Positions 5,490 through 12,569 of a DNA stretch of 12,569 nucleotides are shown here, one piece after another. A model generated the notes under the pieces. The model was not told the DNA's origin. It did not search any database and was given only the letters and a program-made list of their open reading frames with translations. This DNA comes from GWA2-49-15 sp964359085 (GTDB lineage Bacteria; Bdellovibrionota; Bacteriovoracia; Bacteriovoracales; Bacteriovoracaceae): positions 1-12,569 of the forward strand of contig CAYHRT010000110.1 in NCBI GenBank assembly GCA_964359085.1. Direction: 5' to 3'. Numbering within the stretch: position 1 is the first letter of the stretch; each line of letters opens with the position of its first letter. The position numbers and the translations under genes are program-made.

Positions 5490-7514
5490 CTATTCAGAAC
5501 GTAGGGACTCGATAACTTGTAACTTTTCTGCTTTTAATGCTGGAAAGATCCCACTTAGAATTCCAACTGCCAATATTGAAAATATTGACAAAAAGAATGC
5601 TGCCCAATCGATTGTCCATTCAAACTGAAGCTTGCTAACAAATTTTGTGGATACCAAAATTGCAAGGTGATAACCAAAAAATCCCAAAATGAGTCCAATC
5701 ATGCCGGCCAGGGCGCAGACCAGCATAGATTCAACTAAGAATTGAGTACGAATTGTTCGATTGGTGGCACCAAGCGCTTTTCTAAGTCCAATTTCCCTAA
5801 ATCTTTCAGATACTGATACCAGCATCATATTGGTAATACCAATTCCACCAACGGTTAAAGTAACAAATGCAATTGCAGAAAGTAAGATGGTAAATAAAGT
5901 TAAAAACCTTTGCATCTGGGCCACCAAAACACTATCAGAATCAACTCTAAATCTGCCTGATGAACCATATCGTTGCTCAAAAAAAGATCTGATTCCCTTA
6001 CCAACCTTTTCAACATCCGATCCAATCTTAACTTGTATCATCACTTCTTTAATTTGCGACGACCACCAATCGCCCGCCAATGCTTGATAGAAGGTAAAGG
6101 GAAAATAGACCCGCAAGTTCGGTTTTCTATACTCCTTATTGCTTTTCGTAAGAGCGAGAACCCCAATCACTCGACAACCGAATGAATTGTCCCCTTGGCT
6201 AACCCTCAAAATTTGTCCGATGGGCCGAGTCACAGAAAATAATTTTTCAGCAATTTCGTGGCCGATAATACAAACTCCACTTTTTTGCTCAATCTCGGCA
6301 TAGGAAAAGTTTCGACCCAATAAAAGATTGGCCCGTGACATCAATAAAGCATCCTCACTAGAACCCAATAGTGAAATATCCTGTTCAATAGAGCGTCCGC
6401 CGTAACTGACTTGCCCATCCCAACCCATGAGCACCGGAGAGAGTCTTAGAATTTCAGGAAAGATCTTTTTCAATGGAACAAGTTCACCATCCCAATCAAA
6501 ATATTTGAAAGGAACAGGAATTATATCCGTGGCCTTCTGTTCCCAGTTGGGATGGCCATAAAATACCATGGTATTCACACCTAGTTCAGCATAACCCGAT
6601 AAAATCTTGTTTTTAGTGAATTGACCTAAAGTAACCATTGCCAATACTGCAGCAATGCCTACTGAAATTCCAATCATGGTTAATGCTGTTCGAGTTTTGT
6701 TACATCGCAAATTTTTAATAACCGAAGGAAGACTTTCTCCTACTGCATGAAAAAAATCGTAAGGAGTTAATCTCCGGGGCAATTGTTTTTTTTCAACTGG
6801 CGAATTAGGATTGCGTTCAACCAGATGATCGTCCTGTGCCTCAATAATCCTGCCATCTTTAATTCGAATTATTCTGTCGCACTTTCGTGCAACATCATTG
6901 TCATGTGTAATGATAATAATGGTCTTTTTAAAATCACGGTTCAGAGATTGGAGTAATTGAAGTATTTGCTGCGTGGATGTTGAATCTAGGTTTCCGGTCG
7001 GCTCATCCGCCAAAATAATTTCGGGATCACTCATTAAAGAACGACAAATTGCTACACGCTGCTGTTCTCCGCCAGAGAGTTGATTTGGAAGGTGATGCAG
7101 ACGATCTCCAATGCCGATAATCTTTGCATATTCTTTAGCACGAGATAAACAGATGTCTTTCGGCGACCTCTCCCTGAAATACTGTGTGGGAAGTAAAATA
7201 TTCTCTAGAGCACTTGTCTTGGGCAGCAAATGAAACTGCTGAAAAATGAATCCAATATTTTTATTGCGATGATGGGCGAGTTCATCTGCATTTAGCTCAT
7301 TGATGTTTTTACCGAGTATTCGAATAGTCCCCCGCCCAGGCTCAGAAAGAAGACCTAAGAGATACAGTAATGTCGATTTTCCCGAACCAGAGGGGCCCTG
7401 AATTGCAACTAGTTCACCTTCTTTGATCACCAAATTCAAATCCCGCAAGATTGGAGCTGTCGATCCATCAGTTAAATATGAATAGTAAAGATGTTCGACT
7501 TCAATTACGTTCAT
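5490..7514 (-). CDS. macB: MacB-type ABC exporter, fused ATPase and FtsX-like permease
   Basis: 674 residues, close to the usual MacB length. Residues 1-225 are a LolD/MacB-type ATPase. It has Walker A GPSGSGKST (40-48), Q-loop FQQ (91-93), signature LSGGEQQ (146-152), Walker B IILADE followed by PTGNLDS (166-177) and H-loop His204. After a linker come TM1 (about 277-296), a large periplasmic domain (about 300-535), and the FtsX part with TM2 (540-568), the cytoplasmic ERFREIGLRKALGA loop (571-584), TM3 (596-622) and TM4 (637-660). All catalytic motifs are intact. MacB proteins are mechanotransmission exporters that use ATP in the cytoplasm to drive periplasmic substrates (macrolides, peptides, lipopeptides, siderophores) through an adaptor and TolC. 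The ATG at 7514 has GGAA 8 nt upstream and starts 5 nt after the adaptor stop; a TTG directly before it is less likely. Its end faces the plus-strand gene with only 3 nt between stops. The substrate cannot be read from sequence. Confidence 0.93.
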   Translation of the reverse strand: MNVIEVEHLYYSYLTDGSTAPILRDLNLVIKEGELVAIQGPSGSGKSTLLYLLGLLSEPGRGTIRILGKNINELNADELAHHRNKNIGFIFQQFHLLPKTSALENILLPTQYFRERSPKDICLSRAKEYAKIIGIGDRLHHLPNQLSGGEQQRVAICRSLMSDPEIILADEPTGNLDSTSTQQILQLLQSLNRDFKKTIIIITHDNDVARKCDRIIRIKDGRIIEAQDDHLVERNPNSPVEKKQLPRRLTPYDFFHAVGESLPSVIKNLRCNKTRTALTMIGISVGIAAVLAMVTLGQFTKNKILSGYAELGVNTMVFYGHPNWEQKATDIIPVPFKYFDWDGELVPLKKIFPEILRLSPVLMGWDGQVSYGGRSIEQDISLLGSSEDALLMSRANLLLGRNFSYAEIEQKSGVCIIGHEIAEKLFSVTRPIGQILRVSQGDNSFGCRVIGVLALTKSNKEYRKPNLRVYFPFTFYQALAGDWWSSQIKEVMIQVKIGSDVEKVGKGIRSFFEQRYGSSGRFRVDSDSVLVAQMQRFLTLFTILLSAIAFVTLTVGGIGITNMMLVSVSERFREIGLRKALGATNRTIRTQFLVESMLVCALAGMIGLILGFFGYHLAILVSTKFVSKLQFEWTIDWAAFFLSIFSILAVGILSGIFPALKAEKLQVIESLRSE

Positions 7515-7519
7515 CAAGG

Positions 7520-8395
7520 TTATTCCACGATGCTTAAGTCAGAAAAATCAACTTGTTTGATCTTATCGTCTTCAGCTAGACCCAAAACAATTTCAAAGCC
7601 TTCTTCATTTTGAATTCCAACTTGAATGTCTTTTCTTTTTCCAGAATTAAGCACCACATAATACTTTTCATTTTCCCGTCGAATAAACTCATGGCGAAGA
7701 GTGAGAACATTCGTTTTTTTGGCGGCAATCACATCAATCACGACGGACATGCCAGGTTTAATCATTTCATCATGATCTATAATTTCGATTTTGATTGGGA
7801 ACTCAACTACTTGAGATCGACTCCATTGATCTTTCTCTCTAGCGGCCAGTGATAACTCGCGAATAATACCTTTGTATTTTCGGCTTAAAATGGCCGAGGC
7901 ATTGATAATTGCATCTTGTCCCACCCGAACCTTAACTCTATCAATCTCTGGCGCATTCGCAATAATATAGAGCTTACTTATGTCGTCTATTCTTAGAATA
8001 AATTCTTTAGGGTCACCTTCTCTGACAAATTCTCCCTCAGATTTTTCAACTTGTACGACGGTTCCCGTTAGGGGTGATCTAAGTGGAAATGTATTATCGC
8101 CAGATTGCAAAGAGGGAACAATGCTGACGATAGGATCTCCCTGCATAACATGATCACCTATTTTAACAAAAAGTTTTTTAACGTAGCCGTTATAAGGCGC
8201 GGTGATAATTGTTTTTCTTAGGGGGATAATAGTGCCGGCGATAGTAACCCTTTGAATCAAGTCTTGTTTTACAACTGATCCAAATTCATCTTTGCGTTTA
8301 TTAATAGGGTCCTGGGCAATAAAAAACGAGATCAAACAAATAATGACTATTGCTGAAACAACCAGCATGAATTTTTTATTTAAGAAGTTCTTCAT
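7520..8395 (-). CDS. MacA/HlyD-type periplasmic adaptor, short form without helical hairpin
   Basis: 291 residues; MacA is about 370. Residues 9-27 form one N-terminal membrane anchor, with the rest in the periplasm. Two half-lipoyl motifs are clear: AP..GYVKKLFVKIGDHV..GDPIV (66-90) and RSPLTGTVVQVEKSEGEFVREG (106-127). They are followed by a beta-barrel domain (about 138-225, with IKPGMSVVIDV at 212-222) and a membrane-proximal domain (to 291). Only about 12 residues (95-106) join the two lipoyl halves, where MacA-type adaptors carry the long coiled-coil hairpin that touches TolC. The protein is expected to couple the MacB-type exporter encoded next to it to the outer membrane. The ATG at 8395 has AAGGA 8 nt upstream and gives a normal anchor; a longer frame to 8488 lies inside the channel gene. 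It overlaps the channel gene by 20 nt, which suggests translational coupling. Confidence 0.9.
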   Translation of the reverse strand: MKNFLNKKFMLVVSAIVIICLISFFIAQDPINKRKDEFGSVVKQDLIQRVTIAGTIIPLRKTIITAPYNGYVKKLFVKIGDHVMQGDPIVSIVPSLQSGDNTFPLRSPLTGTVVQVEKSEGEFVREGDPKEFILRIDDISKLYIIANAPEIDRVKVRVGQDAIINASAILSRKYKGIIRELSLAAREKDQWSRSQVVEFPIKIEIIDHDEMIKPGMSVVIDVIAAKKTNVLTLRHEFIRRENEKYYVVLNSGKRKDIQVGIQNEEGFEIVLGLAEDDKIKQVDFSDLSIVE

Positions 8396-9686
8396 AGAGT
8401 TTTCCTTGATGGTAAAGCACCGTATACCTTGCTGTTTGTAAATCAGAAGCTGAAGTGTAAAATTTAATCTGGGCGTCTGAGTAGTCATTTAGACCTATAA
8501 CTAAATCTAAGTACTGTATTTTTCCATTGCGATATTCTCTTTCGATAAAATCAATATTATTTTTTTCCAAGGACAAGAGTTCCCTGGCGAGTTCGTAATT
8601 TTTTTGGATTTTCTGTGCATTGATCTTAAGTTGGTTGAGGATTGATTTTAAGTTAAGCAGCGTTGAATCTAAAGCATTACTTTGGATAATGTTTTTTTGA
8701 GCTGCAACTTCTCGATCACGAGAACGAATTCCCCAATCAAAAAAGTTATATTTGACAGTGAGAAGTGCATTCCATGCGACTTGCCCATTATCGGAAAGCG
8801 ATTGCCCTGTTTTAAGGTAATTTGAGCTGCCATAGCTGATGCCTGTAGAGATAAACCATTCTGGAAGATTTTTTCTGGCCACCAGATCGGAGCTGATTTG
8901 ATTAATTTCTTTTTGAATTTGAGCAGATTTATGCTGAAGATGTTGCTCAAGGTTTATAAGAGAGTCAGCTATTTCATTTTCTACATTATCAAGAGAAATT
9001 GGGAGAAATTCAACATCTATATTCGAATTCAAATCTATCCCAATAAGTTTTTGCAATTCTTGCCTAGATTTGTCTACGGCATTTTTGGCATTAATCAAAT
9101 CAATCTCACTACGATTGACTTGTGTCTTAAATCTAAGAAAATCCTTTTTTGTTTTGATTCCCTGGTAATAATCTCTGGAAATCAGATCATGCTGTTTATT
9201 GACGAATTTAAACTGCTTGTCTTGAATCTCTAATAATTTGACATTTAGTGAGTAAGCAAGAAACTGAGATACGATGTTAAGACCAATTATATTTTTCTGA
9301 TCTTGAAAATTAACTTCTGCTTGATTCTTGGTAAGAACGGCAATTCGATAATTTGATAGATTAACCCCATTATCGTAGAGGGATTCGGTTAAGCCTAGAT
9401 TGAACTCGCTATTCCATGGGCCAACATTGGTACGTGGAGAGGTATCCTTAATTCCATGAGTCGCGGTTAAATCAAGGCTTGGAAGCAACCTGGCAACGGC
9501 AGATTGTTGCTCCAATTCAGAAACATTTAATTGCCTTTTTAACGAATCAAAGTCGGGAGAATTTTCAGTTGCAAATAAAATTGCACTTTTTAAGTCAATT
9601 TTTTGTCCGGTAGAGATGAAGGATTTGGCATGTAAATTTTCAAATAAAAAAGAAAAAAATAATATACTGATAAAAATGGATTTCAC
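8376..9686 (-). CDS. TolC-type outer membrane efflux protein (OEP family)
   Basis: 436 residues. Residues 1-20 are a signal peptide (SIFISILFFSFLFENLHA) cut before KSF. The mature protein has the two-repeat OEP pattern. Repeat one has AILFATENSPDFDSLKRQ followed by SAVARLLPSLDLTATHG, a strand with NLGLTESLYDNG, and long heptad-rich helices. Repeat two has AQIQKEINQISSDLVARKNLPEWFISTGISYG and VKYNFFDWGIRSRD, then a helix ending with EYRNGKIQYLDLVIGLNDYSDAQ. Such proteins form a trimeric barrel and periplasmic alpha-tunnel. I chose the GTG at 9686 because GGGAG (rc of 9695-9699) lies 8 nt upstream and the signal peptide begins there. Upstream in-frame starts (ATG 9725, ATG 9791) would overlap the previous gene and place about 13-35 extra residues before the signal peptide. 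It follows that gene by 25 nt and precedes the adaptor gene with a 20-nt overlap. It would provide the outer-membrane duct for the exporter. Confidence 0.88.
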   Translation of the reverse strand: MKSIFISILFFSFLFENLHAKSFISTGQKIDLKSAILFATENSPDFDSLKRQLNVSELEQQSAVARLLPSLDLTATHGIKDTSPRTNVGPWNSEFNLGLTESLYDNGVNLSNYRIAVLTKNQAEVNFQDQKNIIGLNIVSQFLAYSLNVKLLEIQDKQFKFVNKQHDLISRDYYQGIKTKKDFLRFKTQVNRSEIDLINAKNAVDKSRQELQKLIGIDLNSNIDVEFLPISLDNVENEIADSLINLEQHLQHKSAQIQKEINQISSDLVARKNLPEWFISTGISYGSSNYLKTGQSLSDNGQVAWNALLTVKYNFFDWGIRSRDREVAAQKNIIQSNALDSTLLNLKSILNQLKINAQKIQKNYELARELLSLEKNNIDFIEREYRNGKIQYLDLVIGLNDYSDAQIKFYTSASDLQTARYTVLYHQGKLYEELLK

Positions 9687-9694
9687 GAGGCGCA

Positions 9695-9699
9695 CTCCC
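9695..9699 (-). promoter_or_regulatory. Ribosome-binding site that sets the GTG start of the channel gene
   Basis: GGGAG on the minus strand, 8 nt before the GTG at 9686, lies in the 25-nt gap between the large membrane protein gene and the channel gene. No comparable site precedes the in-frame ATG codons further upstream. Confidence 0.6.
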
Positions 9700-9711
9700 A
9701 AAAAACCAATG

Positions 9712-12569
9712 TTAGGACAAAGCATTTGTCTCTTGAGTTTTTCTTTTCCATAGGCCTTGAAATGACAAAGATTGCCAAATTGCCGGGCCAATTTTGATTA
9801 AGAAAAAAGACAACCAGAGGGCCCAAAAAAGCATGAGTAATTGAAAAACATAATTGGGAAGTGAAATAAGCCAGGGCCGAGGGATCAATTGGTTGATTCT
9901 ATCTTGATACCAATTCAGAGTATTGCCGTAAGAGTTATTACCAACGATATCCATTTGCGGTCCTTCTAAGAGCCCATTTGTAAGAATGATAAAAAGGGTG
10001 AATGCACTGGCCAACGCTAGTGCAAACATCCCAAAGCAAGCAAAATTGTGGGCCCTGGGATTCAAGGTAAATCTTTGGCGATTGGAAATGAGAATAAAGA
10101 AGGCAAGGATGATCACGAGCCCAGGCCACCCAATTTGAGTTAGCCCAAGACTTAAGAGAATCCATTGGTGCGACGAGAGGAGGCTCCAACTCGCTCGACC
10201 GAGAAACCATCCGGCCAAGACCAGTAAGATGAGTTTACCCCAGAAGAGAACTACGGGCCCCATGCGAGGGCCACCTACGGCCAGGACCCAGCGATTGGCC
10301 GGTAGGTTTAGCGCAATATTCAGGTTGGCACCTGTGCCGGTGAGATTAATTTTTGGGGAACGGTAAAAAGGTGAGAGCGATACCTCGTCCATCCATTCTA
10401 AATTTACTGTGGTATCGCCTACGGAGAGGGGAAGTTCTAATTGATTTTGACGCAGTTTAAGTGGCACGTTGGAACCGTTGATTTGCACAGATTTAAGTTC
10501 AACGTTTTCAGGCATAGTAATAACATGCTGTGCGCCTTTGCTGGATCTTAAAGTCATATTTAAGATAGCGTCTGTAGCACGTTTGCCAGGATTAAGACCT
10601 AGCTGGGCCTGTGTGATGGTGAGCGTATTACCTTCTGCGGCCGTAGGTCGAATCACTTTCAGATGCATTTTCTCACCAGGCATAGGCATAAAAGTGAGAC
10701 GCCGTTCACCCTGGGGTGATTTGTGATAAATTGGGGGCAATCCTTCAGTTTCCACATTCCATACGCTTGAGGGTAATAGGGACCATACTTCACTCCAACG
10801 TTCTCGTGAGGCAGCAGCGAGCGAAATTTCGGGGGTCATGTTTAAGCTGGAGGTCCATTCGACAGCATCAGTATGAGGGCCTAAATTAACGTCCACCAAA
10901 TTATCTTTTTGGGTAAAACGATTATCCTTATCAAGAATAATTTCGCCTGGAATGGTGGGGACTTTTAAATTGATGGCCTCACCACTTCTACTGATGCGTC
11001 TCACTCTTGTAGTGACTGTCCACTTCAGTCCTAAAAAAATCTCGCGTTCTACAATGATATAAGGTTGCATTTGACTATTAGAAGAAACTTGTTCTTTTGG
11101 TGAGTCTGATCTTTTTTGTATGGCCTCCTCACGTCTAATAAGTAAACTCTCTTCCGTGGTTCCGTCAGGTCGTAGGCCTTCCAGCACCCATCCTTTTCCC
11201 AGGAAAGATACATAAGAGGGATGCAGAGGCAGCGCCAGTTCTAAAATACTGCGGTTTTTAAGTGCACCTTTAACTTCAATATTGTAATTTCCAGTACCAA
11301 TGTGGGCCATGAGACGCCCCTTCTGTGATGCGAGACCTTTGGGTTCTTTTCCATTTACCGTAATGGAAGAAGGCCGCCAATATTGCAAGTTAATGGGTAG
11401 ATTGACATAACTGTCTGCCAAACTATGAAATTCAAAAACTAAATTGAGACGGTCACCTTCCGCCTGTATTTTTAAACGATGAAAGGCCAGGCAATGAGGG
11501 ACACACCGTGGAGGTTGTAATAGCCGTTGCTCTAAATCTTGCAACATTTCTTGGGATGGAAAATTATCCGCTGCCAATAGCGTTTGTGAAGCACTGAACA
11601 TCTGGAAGCAAATCAAGATACCCAGTCCCAAGCGCGTGAGAAACTTTGGAGACCATCCCATAAAGCAGATAAAGAGCAAAGTTAACAAGGCAATTCGTAC
11701 AAAGGCCAAGATGCGGTTAGTGGTCGGACCAATCGTCCAGATATTGATTTTTTGATCTTTTTTAATCGGCCCACTCCAAGACATATGCATAGCTTGCCAA
11801 GACCAGTTGGGAATACCAGGGCCAGTTTGTATCGCTGCATTTGGGTCCACTTGCATGAGTTTTTGGGAAACTTGGAGTGAACTTGAGCGGGATGACATTT
11901 TATTTTGACGAGCATGCATTTTCTCTTTTCCCACTCTGCCAGCTTTGTCATAGGATAGAGCTTGTGCGGGCGCGTTTGGCGCATTCATTTCTGCATTGCC
12001 TGCCTCATCAGCTTCAAATGCACTGTCAACGAGTTGCTGTTCTTCTTCAGGCATGACTTCTCCCTGGGTGGCCAGTTGTTGGGTTGTCATTTCGGGCGCA
12101 ATATTGCGCGACATACTTTTTGATTTTTTTGCCAAGGATAAAGGGGGAGATGAATCGTTGATGCGGGATAGTACCGGATAAATGGCCGATTGCAATTGCT
12201 GAACTGAAAAGGTGAAGAGAAGAACGAGTAAAACTAACTGACATATTTTTTTATAGGCAGAAACTATTCTTGCAAAAAGGCCTACTCCCGCAACATGTGA
12301 GAGGGCCAAGGCCAAAATCAGATGCAGCCAAATCCACGTAGGGAAATTTGCCTCTGGATGACATAACACGAGAGTTATGAAGGTGATCACTGCCCAGCGA
12401 CGGTTGCGTAGTTTTCCCATTGCCAAGGCAACCACAAAAACAAAGAAAAAGGAGAGAAGTGTCCAGCGATTGATCCAGGTTCCCGACTCACTGTCACTGC
12501 CGGTGGCGGCAATCACCATCATGCCTGGTGGGAGATGAAAAGTGGCATTGGCATTATTAAAATCACTCA
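9712..12569 (-). CDS. Very large uncharacterised membrane protein, partial (N-terminus beyond right edge)
   Basis: The frame stays open from the right edge to the stop at 9712, giving 951 visible residues. An ATG at 12522 exists but is probably not the start: the 15 codons before it read as coherent protein (FHLPPG...) with no stop. Below, residues are counted from that ATG. LPPG-MMVIAATGSD..SGTWINRWTLL introduces a membrane segment (21-37), followed by hydrophobic helices near 43-56, 64-82 and 92-112. Next is an Ala/Gln/Glu-rich, probably disordered stretch (about 120-235), then two more helices (about 268-312). A large soluble beta-rich domain (318-745) begins with a CVPHC motif (CxxxC), and a cluster of membrane helices (755-925) ends the chain. 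The pattern recalls very large, unnamed membrane proteins in gammaproteobacteria, from memory only. It sits 25 nt upstream of the channel gene in the same direction, so it is probably expressed with the exporter. No enzymatic motif is visible; the function is unknown. Confidence 0.82.
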   Translation of the reverse strand, partial: SDFNNANATFHLPPGMMVIAATGSDSESGTWINRWTLLSFFFVFVVALAMGKLRNRRWAVITFITLVLCHPEANFPTWIWLHLILALALSHVAGVGLFARIVSAYKKICQLVLLVLLFTFSVQQLQSAIYPVLSRINDSSPPLSLAKKSKSMSRNIAPEMTTQQLATQGEVMPEEEQQLVDSAFEADEAGNAEMNAPNAPAQALSYDKAGRVGKEKMHARQNKMSSRSSSLQVSQKLMQVDPNAAIQTGPGIPNWSWQAMHMSWSGPIKKDQKINIWTIGPTTNRILAFVRIALLTLLFICFMGWSPKFLTRLGLGILICFQMFSASQTLLAADNFPSQEMLQDLEQRLLQPPRCVPHCLAFHRLKIQAEGDRLNLVFEFHSLADSYVNLPINLQYWRPSSITVNGKEPKGLASQKGRLMAHIGTGNYNIEVKGALKNRSILELALPLHPSYVSFLGKGWVLEGLRPDGTTEESLLIRREEAIQKRSDSPKEQVSSNSQMQPYIIVEREIFLGLKWTVTTRVRRISRSGEAINLKVPTIPGEIILDKDNRFTQKDNLVDVNLGPHTDAVEWTSSLNMTPEISLAAASRERWSEVWSLLPSSVWNVETEGLPPIYHKSPQGERRLTFMPMPGEKMHLKVIRPTAAEGNTLTITQAQLGLNPGKRATDAILNMTLRSSKGAQHVITMPENVELKSVQINGSNVPLKLRQNQLELPLSVGDTTVNLEWMDEVSLSPFYRSPKINLTGTGANLNIALNLPANRWVLAVGGPRMGPVVLFWGKLILLVLAGWFLGRASWSLLSSHQWILLSLGLTQIGWPGLVIILAFFILISNRQRFTLNPRAHNFACFGMFALALASAFTLFIILTNGLLEGPQMDIVGNNSYGNTLNWYQDRINQLIPRPWLISLPNYVFQLLMLFWALWLSFFLIKIGPAIWQSLSFQGLWKRKTQETNALS

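Larger units (their letters stand above)
5490..12569 (-). other. Predicted operon: large membrane protein, TolC-like channel, adaptor, MacB-type exporter
   Basis: Four minus-strand genes follow each other with a 25-nt gap, a 20-nt overlap and a 5-nt gap, and I find no convincing promoter or terminator between them. The promoter must lie beyond the right edge. The last three make a complete tripartite efflux system. The 3' end has no room for a terminator before the opposing gene. Confidence 0.75.

Noticed and set aside
8396..8488. Extended N-terminus of the adaptor
   Set aside because: The extra 31 residues are coded inside the channel gene in another frame and precede a complete membrane anchor with its own ribosome-binding site.
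9938..12244. Several open frames overlapping the large membrane protein gene on both strands
   Set aside because: They are shadows of the single long frame; none shows a domain pattern or ribosome-binding site.
1..12569. tRNA, rRNA, riboswitch, insertion sequence, CRISPR array or phage genes
   Set aside because: I scanned both strands by eye and saw no cloverleaf, transposase motif, long terminal inverted repeats or regularly spaced repeats.

Overview
The window looks like chromosomal DNA of a Gram-negative, fairly AT-rich bacterium. It encodes a TolC-type outer-membrane channel, a periplasmic adaptor, a MacB-type ABC exporter and several proteins with Sec signal peptides. Codon use and gene style would suit a predatory-lineage (Bdellovibrionota-like) or deltaproteobacterial genome, but no marker gene fixes the taxonomy, so this is a weak inference. 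I see no tRNA, rRNA, insertion sequence, CRISPR array or phage gene.

Layout, left to right. (1) 1-628, minus: the N-terminal part of an exported protein of unknown function, cut by the left edge. (2) 764-1630, plus: an acetoacetate-decarboxylase-like protein, divergent from the first gene across a 135-bp promoter region. (3) 1694-3111, minus: a two-gene unit made of a periplasmic PQQ/BamB-like beta-propeller protein followed, 11 nt later, by a small exported beta-sandwich protein. (4) 3158-5486, plus: a two-gene unit divergent from the propeller gene. Its first gene is a very divergent protein of the PEP-synthase type (remnant ATP-grasp plus phosphohistidine swivel domain). Its second is an exported Tyr/Gly/Asn/Pro-rich protein with a conserved C-terminal domain. 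The two units are separated by a compact promoter whose two -10 boxes form a perfect palindrome, and the plus-strand transcript is predicted to be leaderless. (5) 5490-12569, minus: four co-directional genes. In transcription order they are a very large uncharacterised membrane protein (5' end beyond the right edge), a TolC-like channel, a MacA-like adaptor and a MacB-like ABC exporter. Gaps or overlaps are 25 nt, -20 nt and 5 nt, so this is one operon.

The clearest functional system is the tripartite exporter: MacB-type ATPase/permease in the inner membrane, adaptor in the periplasm, TolC-type duct in the outer membrane. The adaptor is short and lacks the helical hairpin that normally docks on TolC. 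The less familiar material is the divergent pair around 3111-3158 and the PEP-type protein with its exported partner. Gene starts were moved from the longest reading frame where ribosome-binding sites, signal peptides or promoter positions argued for it. Both edge genes are partial.
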